From: Hysterangium stoloniferum
Taxonomy: Eukaryota > Basidiomycota > Agaricomycetes > Hysterangiales > Hysterangiaceae
Direction: 5' to 3'
Assembly: GCA_015178975.1 (NCBI GenBank)
Contig: WHVD01000061.1
Location: 1-64,000 of the forward strand
Length of the DNA: 64,000 nt
In this document: positions 57,601 through 64,000 of the stretch, in pieces
Layout of the letters: each line of letters starts with the position of its first letter
Numbering within the stretch: the first letter of the stretch is position 1
The notes under the pieces: generated by a model
What the model was told of the DNA's origin: nothing
The model's database searches: none
Seen by the model: only the letters and a program-made list of their open reading frames with translations
Translations under genes and position numbers: made by a program

Positions 57601-59335
57601 CCTCCCTTTCCCTTTTTAGCTTAGACCTTAATAGGCAGATCGAGACAAGATCTTCAAGTGTCTAAGGAATCCAAAATACCCAGGCAGGGCCTGGTCAGTG
57701 GGCCATACTATGAAAGAGAGATAAAGAATTATAGAGTAGGATCTGGGACCCAGTGGGTTCTCCAGTCCCAACAATTCTATATAGTCATCTGCAAATATCT
57801 ACTTAGCTCTCTAGTTTGAATCTTGAATTAGTCTCAACTCAGTCTAATCTACTCCTTCATTCTTTCTGTATGTTTGATATCCAGAACTACTCAAAACTCC
57901 AGCTATCTCCCCTCTCATGTAGACATCTGTCAACTTAAAATGAGGACAACTGAATGTGTGTGCAAGGGCACAGCACATAAGTTGAAGCCAAGTCCTTCTT
58001 ATACCCTGCAACTCTACCTCCCTTTATGGCATCTGACTACTTGTTCTCACCCAGCATATTTCCAGAGCCTTGGGTCTTCTGACTTCTGATTCTCTCATGT
58101 ATTCTCAGACTCCACAGGATACCTGAACCAATACCTGTTTGAAGTTATAACCTGACAATCATGTGAGAGCACAGCACATGAGCTAGAGTCAATTCCTTCT
58201 AATACCCTATAAGATGGATCAGAAACATACTTAGAAAATACTCTGAGGAGTTTCCAGGAATAGATCTTCACATTCACCTTCTACAGCTAGTAAGGTGCTG
58301 TAACCTTTAAGACTAGAGGCAAGCCACTAGAATGTCATGAAAGGAGAAAGGAGAATATACTGCACAATTATGTTTAAATACATGTCTCTATCACATACTC
58401 AAGTAGCAAAAGACCCTTGCAATCACACAGGAGCTGTATTCACATGTAGCTATGTATATAAATACTAGGAACAATATAATTCTAAATAGGGAAGATAATG
58501 TGATGTGAGTATGAAAAAGGGGAATAACAGGACAATAGGGCAAGGGAACAAAGGAACATGAGCTTGTATGATGCTCAAAATCCAACAAATTTGTCATACG
58601 CCAAGACTCTCAGGCTATTGGGCCCAATCATGACTCATGATGTCCACATTATCATAACCGCTCAACGTCAGTCGTCTGCCTGAACGTGTCCACGGCCCCG
58701 GCATGTGGACGGATCACTGATGCTTAGGCGTCTATGGAGGTTGCCCGACAATTCACCATCACATTTTGTTATATTGGACGGGTTGATTTACAAGGGCTGC
58801 ATTTTATTTTTGTTACACCTATGAAGTCTCATGGTGTCTGCTGTGTCTTCCAGGCCGACTTTAAAAATTACGGGCAGATTAATTGGCCTGGTAGCAGCCG
58901 CTCTTCAGGCAAACATTCTTTTTATTTCTAGATAAGTCAGAAGTACTGAAAATGCTGAGAGATTACTCCTGGACTCAAATAACGACGGATTCGACTACTG
59001 TCTGCCATGCGGCCTTTTCTTGTTATATTTCTCCACCTGACTCTTGTTATTATACCATGATTGAGGACTTACAGAGCAAGGTACTGTTCCATGTTCCATT
59101 TTTAGCCGTCCATATTATATAGAGTATTTTTTTTTGGGTTGACATTGCACTCATCAAGTTTTGTAAGGGTATCGAAGCATGGATACCCTCTTTGCCTACA
59201 GCACCGGGGTGGAATTGCTCTCCCAGAAGTCAAGATTCCATAACCAACACTTTCTGTGATCATGTTTGCAAAATTTGGTTAAGTGAAAGATAAATGTCGT
59301 ATTTCAAAAACGAAAAGTTGGTAAAGGTATATTGA
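57601..59335. other. Repeat-derived and non-coding sequence, no gene recognised
   Basis: Shorter echoes of the LTR-like repeat (CACATAAGTTGAAGCCAAG near 57975; CACATGAGCTAGAGTCAAT near 58175) suggest further fragments up to about 58220. From 58600 base composition becomes genic but no supported ORF was found before the gene at 59336. Confidence 0.4.
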
Positions 59336-60709
59336 CTATATATTATTTATGTCAGACTTCTGGGACCTTGGCGAGATCCGTTTTAACCATGGGTGAAATG
59401 GGATAAAGTATCTAAGAGGGGCTGAGGCACACGACCCAAAACAGCTTGATGGGTAATTGGAACACACCATATCTTTCAAGTATTCAACAATGAGACCATG
59501 ATTCTCCCTTGCTTCAAAGAGCCCCGACGCATATATCCTAATTTGAGTATCACCATCATAAGCCGTGTAAAACCGCCAGAACGCTCCATTAGTAAGGGCA
59601 CCAGTGAAGACTTTTCGCTTTCTAACAACGGCTGAGGGTCATGAGGAACAAAAGCGAAGATGGACGTACGTCACTGCTAGAATTGTGAGTACTTGAACGG
59701 TGATCTGGGATTCGGCATTTCGAAATTCATCCAAGCTTTTCGCCTCTATGATGCCAGCCAATGTCTTGTTTGCGTTGAATGGCACCTGACCCCCAGCAAG
59801 TCCACCTGGCAGCTGCAGTAAGGATAGGATATATCAGAGTAGAAATAATCTTACTCGTCATATTCAGCGGAATGAAACCAACTCCATAGTCCAGGACGCC
59901 ATGGAATGTGTAAGACGTGTTCCCACACCGTACCTTGGTATAAGGGATTGGAAGCTCAGTGAAGACCGCAACACGAGGATTGTTGATTCGGTGGCGCTTG
60001 AGGATTTCAGCCCGGACACTTTTATGTCGATCATCATCCAAGATAGCTTGAGCATATATGACTCCCGCCACGAGAAGTTGGTCAATTATACATCGAGCGC
60101 CAGACTCACTCTAAATTATAGGTCTGGACACGAATTACCACCAAAGGAAACAGGCTCGACCCACCGTCAGATTGAAGTGTTTTTGAACGTGATCCAGAGA
60201 AGTTTGCTGCAGGTACATGTTCCCACGAGAGTTTGGCGCATTCGCCACACGTTCTAGAGATCTGTCGAACTCCAGCTCAGATGTCAGGTCAAGTCCAAGC
60301 GACTCCAGGTGCCTCGATTGAACATTGGAAAACGATACGATCTATTGCAACGATGTCAATTAAACTTCCTTAGTCAATTTGATCAGGTGATCACAACATT
60401 TGGTTCGAAGACACATGATTTCATCAGAGAAAATAACTCTCTTGGTGTCATCTCCAAATCACCATGCATATCCAGTGCTTCATGAAATCTCTGCAGGTCA
60501 AATGAAGATGTTAAAACTTTATCCACATTCTCTGGTGTGAGCTCTAGCGCCTTCCGCTTTTTAGCAGCAGTGCCCACAGCAGCATCAAGAACCGTCACCC
60601 CAAATTCGTCCTTCGCAGAGGTGGGTGTTGAGAAATAGCGACGTTCCGCATATTGACGAGATGAGTCAGCTGGAGCCTGCCCAAGGCCAAAATCTGGTTG
60701 AAATGCCAT
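59336..60709 (-). CDS. Hypothetical protein with PD-(D/E)xK-like motif
   Basis: Start MAFQPDFGLGQAPADSSRQY at 60709. Then AAKKRKALELTPENVDKVLT and FDLQRFHEALDMHGDLEMTP. An exon (about 59860-60060) reads LLVAGVIYAQAILDDDRHKS, VAVFTELPIPYTKVRCGN and FHGVLDYGVGFI. The next has NKTLAGIIEAKSLDEFRNAE and SQITVQVLTI. Another has FTGALTNGAFWRFYTAYDGD, and the end is read to TAG at 59336. The D (VLDYG), E-x-K (IIEAK) and downstream Q fit the PD-(D/E)xK nuclease fold. Introns are short. Family and activity unproven; the C-terminal exon is uncertain. Confidence 0.6.
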
Positions 60710-60802
60710 GGATGACGACGTGATATTAGAAAGCGAAGTTTTTCCTTTTTCCTTTGATTTTCAACTGTGAGGACACCATTACTAATTGTTCGAAAAACAG
60801 AT

Positions 60803-60808
60803 CACGTG
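60803..60808. promoter_or_regulatory. CACGTG box beside LINE poly(A)
   Basis: ATCACGTGAC lies 94 bp upstream of the ATG at 60709 and 8 bp from the poly(T) of the minus-strand LINE. It resembles a bHLH E-box; regulatory role inferred. Confidence 0.45.
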
Positions 60809-60816
60809 ACCCATCC

Positions 60817-61436
60817 TTTTTTTTGTTATATTTGTATCCCGCTTCAAGCAACAATGGCTAACTGCGGCTAGGGGGTGGAAAGGCCCCAGAGAAGCTATGC
60901 TACGGTGGTAAGAAGTTCCGAGTGAGCTTCGTGTCTACAATGGATTTTAGAGGGCTCGAGTCAGGGTGGGACGGTGAAAGTCGGCGTACGGAGTCAGATG
61001 TAGCTAGAAGGAGAAGAAGACCAAGAGAGGGATATGTACATCGGCCATGACGTTCAGGGACGATCTGTTGTGGAGGGATTGTGGGAGAGGTGTGGGGCGA
61101 GCGGGGGAGTCGGCGTCACAACGGAGCCAGATGGCTCTAAGGAGGTTCGTAAGGGCGTGGTGCAAAGGCAGAGGTTTGGCAGATAAATTTTGCAACTGCT
61201 CTGAGCCCAGACTTTGTACCCAGCAGAAAGGCCAGGTCAAGACCGCGTGAGACCTTTCGTAGGGACCCACGCCAGTCTTCGTAAAGGGGGCAACTCGTTA
61301 AGATGTGGTCGCGCGTTTGGAGGGGTGCATATCCGGGCATGCAGTGGGCAGGTTGGGGAGGAAGCGGTTGTAGTATTCCCCAAAGAAGCCGTGCCCAAAG
61401 ATTGCTTGAATGAGGCGAGTGTGCTGTGCACATCCA
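60817..61436 (-). mobile_element. LINE 3' tail, minus strand
   Basis: Poly(T) at 60817-60824, then the shared 3' UTR (TTTGTATCCCGCTTCAAGCA) and the ORF2 end (ICQTSAFAPRPYEPP; TRDHILTSCPLYEDWRGS). It is almost identical to the 42-kb copy except for a short deletion near 61335 that removes the CPCG motif. The 5' end meets the plus-strand copy at about 61430. Confidence 0.88.
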
Positions 61437-61716
61437 CAAGGACTTCCCCGGCTCCCGAGCGCAACACACCCGCCTCATCCAAGCAATCACCGGGCATGGC
61501 TTCCTTGGGGAGTACTACTCTCGCTTTCTTCCCAACCTCTCCACTGCCTGCCCATGTGGCTCCGCACCTCTCCAGACGCGCGAACACATCCTCACCAGCT
61601 GCTCCCTCTTTGAAGTACACCACTCCCTCCTGTGCAAGGTCTCGCGTGGACTCGACCTAGCCTTCCTCTTGGGCACGAAGTCGGGGCTCAGGGCGGTTTC
61701 TAAGTATTTAAATTGA
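61437..61716 (+). mobile_element. Diverged LINE ORF2 fragment, plus strand
   Basis: Encodes RLIQAITGHGFLGEYYSRFL, CPCGSAPLQTREHILTSCSL and KVSRGLDLAFLLGTKSGLRA, and ends SKYLN. Homologous to the neighbouring tail but clearly diverged at third positions. It has no 3' UTR or poly(A). It lies head-to-head with the minus-strand tail. Confidence 0.8.
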
Positions 61717-62212
61717 CAGACACTAACTTCATAGACACTGAAACACACCTTAGAATCCTCTAGTTGGATCACGCTTGCTGCCTTATCCGTTTGCTTGGCG
61801 AAAACAGAAACATGTACTTGTGACGGCGTTTGGTAATGATCAATGCGGCAGTTCACTGATTCTTCAGCTGACGACTATTTCAATAGGTCAGCCGTGGCAA
61901 TAATCTATCAATCGCCTTAGCAGATACACGCACGGTATTGGACTGCTTTGATACAAACAGGTGCTTTCCCGTTTTGCAGCCTTTAATCTTCAAAAATTCG
62001 TCGAATTCCAGTACTCGCCGCTTGCAACATAAATATCCCTAAAGCAAAAAGTTAGGCTTTCAGAGGGGGTATCACTTCAATAAATAAAATAAAGCATGCC
62101 TTGCTTCCCTCATGAAAAATTGGCTACCTTATATTAGTAGCTCCAAGCTTGATAAACGATACGGCCAGGCTCACCTGAGAGGGATGATACGTGCATACTG
62201 TTCCCTCACCTT
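61717..62212. other. No feature recognised
   Basis: About 500 bp between LINE and copia fragments. Short ORFs only, without motifs. Confidence 0.4.
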
Positions 62213-64000
62213 CACCTATCCGGCTCTCTTCCTCGGAATTAAATGTGACACCCGTAGGCGTTGATGCCAAGCTCTGCCTGCTTGTTTGAGTCCATAGAGC
62301 GCCCACATTAGTTTAAGGACTCGTCCAGATCTATCGTCAAACCCATCTGGTTGGCGCATATAGATTTCTTCTTAGAGATCCGAATTGAGATAGGCCCCCT
62401 TGACGTCCATCATTTCGATTTCCCAATCAAGGGTGTTCGCTATGGTGAGTAGTAGTCGCAAGGAATCAAACCTGACTACTGGTGAGGTAACATCAAAGTA
62501 GTCCATTCCTGGTCTCTGAGTGAAGCCTTGGGCTACTAATCTTGCTTTTGCTTTTTCGAAGGTCCCATCTGGGTGCGTTTTTATTGCATATACCCACCGG
62601 CATCCAATTGCAGCCCGGTCTGGTGGTAAGTCCACAAGTGTCCATGTCCCAGTTTCTTGATGTTGATCCATTTCGTTTTTCATAGCTGTAATCCAGATTG
62701 GCGCATCACGTTGTGTAGTTGCTTCAGTATAACTTCCTGGTTCTGTGACAATCTCGTGACTGACTAGTGCTCGGTCAATACTTGGGTCATTGAGGATCCG
62801 ATAGTTTGGTTTGTTGGTCAAGCGTGTCGATCGGCGTATTTCTGGCTCGGATGTTTGTGAGGTAGGTGAACTGGGCAGTGTCTGTGGGGTGGATGGGCTA
62901 GATGGGCTAGGTAGCATCTGTGGAGTGGGTTGGATAGGCAGTGTTCGCTCGTGTGATATATTCTCCCCCTTGAGCGGCACATCCTCATCATCTTCATTTG
63001 GGATAGCGAATAATTTCGTGTCGTTTTCGTCGAATGTGATATTCCTGGAATTTTGGACATGCCTCATTTGAATATTATAATACTTCCAGGCCTTGGTGTA
63101 TTCTGCAACTCCGACAAAAATATGTTCTTCAGCTTTTGGGTCTAATTTCCTCCGGAGCTGATCTGGGACCATAACCCAGCATTTCATTCCAAATTCTTCA
63201 AGCCGCGATACATCTGGCTTCTTCCCAAAAAGGATTTCATACGGTGTGATCTCTGTCCCTAGTGCTCGGGTCGGAGATCTATTCTTAATGTAATTTGCAT
63301 AAGCTACCGCTTCTGGCCATAAGGTTTTCGGTAAGTTCTTGGCAAACATCATGGCACGTGCATGTTCCAATAGAGTTCGGTTAAGTCGTTCTGCGATTCC
63401 ATTTCGGGCTGGAGAATAGGGTGCCGTCGTTTCCATAATTATTCCATGGTTAGCACAAAATTCTTTAAATGGCTTGTTAACATATTCTCCACCATTGTCA
63501 GATCGAAATGTTTTGACTTTGTTACCACTCTGCGTCTCCATAAATTCCTTGAATGTCGCGAAATTTTTTAGCGCTCCATCCTTGGTATTCCCGAAATAGA
63601 TAGCCGAATAACGGGACCTGGCATCGGTAAATGAATAGAAGTATTTTTCTCTTGCAGGTCCTTCGGTTTGGGCAGGTCCCCATACATCGGATAAAATTAG
63701 ATCCCCAATGTTTTGAACTGTTGTCTGGGTTTCTTTTGGGAACGGCACCACATGTTGTTTCCCTTGGATGCAGGCAGTGCATTGGGTTGGTACTTGCGAC
63801 TCATTAATAGTTAGTCCAGTTACTAGACTATTTTTCTGCATTGTCTTGATAGTCCAAATATTAACGTGTCCAAGTATCCAGTGCCATTTATCGAAGGTCC
63901 GGCCTTTTGCTATGGCCGCAAAATCCTGTGCCTGATCCAACTTCTTGGGTCTCACCCTCATTTGGTACATATGTCCGACTTTTCGCCCTGTGCCAAAAAT
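62213..64000 (-). pseudogene. Ty1/copia retrotransposon integrase-RT fragment
   Basis: The large frame 62372-63970 reads the GAG-pre-integrase FDKWHWILGHVNIWTIKTMQ with CTACIQGKQ. The integrase core follows: DLILSDVWGPAQTEG, TFRSDNGGEYVNK and YSPARNGIAERLNRTLLEHA (D, D, E). Then FGKKPDVSRLEEFGMKCWVM and a Ser/Pro/Thr linker, and RT start IGCRWVYAIKTHPDGTFEKA and FDVTSPVVRFDSLR. A TAA at 62372 interrupts it. The same frame continues [16 protein letters not shown] and [17 protein letters not shown] to 62213. The YVDD box and RNase H are missing. Gag would lie beyond 64000. Confidence 0.88.

Noticed and set aside
57874-58931. Short ORFs of 60-71 aa between element D and the 59336 gene
   Set aside because: No motif, mixed with fragments of the LTR-like repeat.

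Overview
The window looks like nuclear DNA of a filamentous basidiomycete, most likely an Agaricomycete. Housekeeping genes are closely packed and interrupted by many introns of about 50-60 nt with GT-AG (occasionally GC-AG) borders. The proteins are fungal: a Zn2Cys6 transcription factor, PDX1, Ypt1, Syf1 and NOP16. Large blocks of decayed retrotransposons flank the genes. Species cannot be named from sequence alone.

Layout. 1-10,760 is transposon: element A (1-5,244, minus strand, tRNA-primed LTR retrotransposon, cut by the window edge) sits inside the integrase region of element B (5,245-9,626, minus, chromovirus type). An LTR-like repeat with gag-derived tandem units follows. 11,022-41,839 is the gene-rich core: cyclin L, an SR-repeat protein, PDX1 (vitamin B6), mitochondrial ribosomal protein mL49, an unknown nuclear-type protein, Ypt1/Rab1, a zinc-ribbon protein, a Zn2Cys6 regulator, NOP16, a HAD hydrolase, a penta-EF-hand protein, a long-chain acyl-CoA synthetase, an M24 peptidase, splicing factor Syf1 and two unknown proteins. 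Cyclin L, the SR protein and Syf1 all point to splicing, but they are not otherwise arranged as a system.

41,934-58,600 is a second transposon block. It holds a LINE 3' tail, then a DIRS-like tyrosine-recombinase retrotransposon (about 42,650-53,850). A solo LTR and a complete chromovirus (element C, 45,227-52,615, target duplication CTTAC) split that element, and C itself carries another solo LTR. Next comes a Ty3-type gag relic (element D) split by a Tc1/mariner derivative. 59,336-60,709 is a host-type gene with a PD-(D/E)xK-like motif. 60,817-61,716 holds two head-to-head LINE tails, and 62,213-64,000 a Ty1/copia integrase-RT fragment.

The most noteworthy observations are these. Element C has an antisense, apparently intron-containing ORF with a Cys cluster and a coiled-coil-like tail. 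All three LINE tails lie next to a CACGTG-type box about 100 bp upstream of a start codon. Elements B and C carry an 11-nt Tf1-like self-primer. The acyl-CoA synthetase gene may contain a 1-nt exon.
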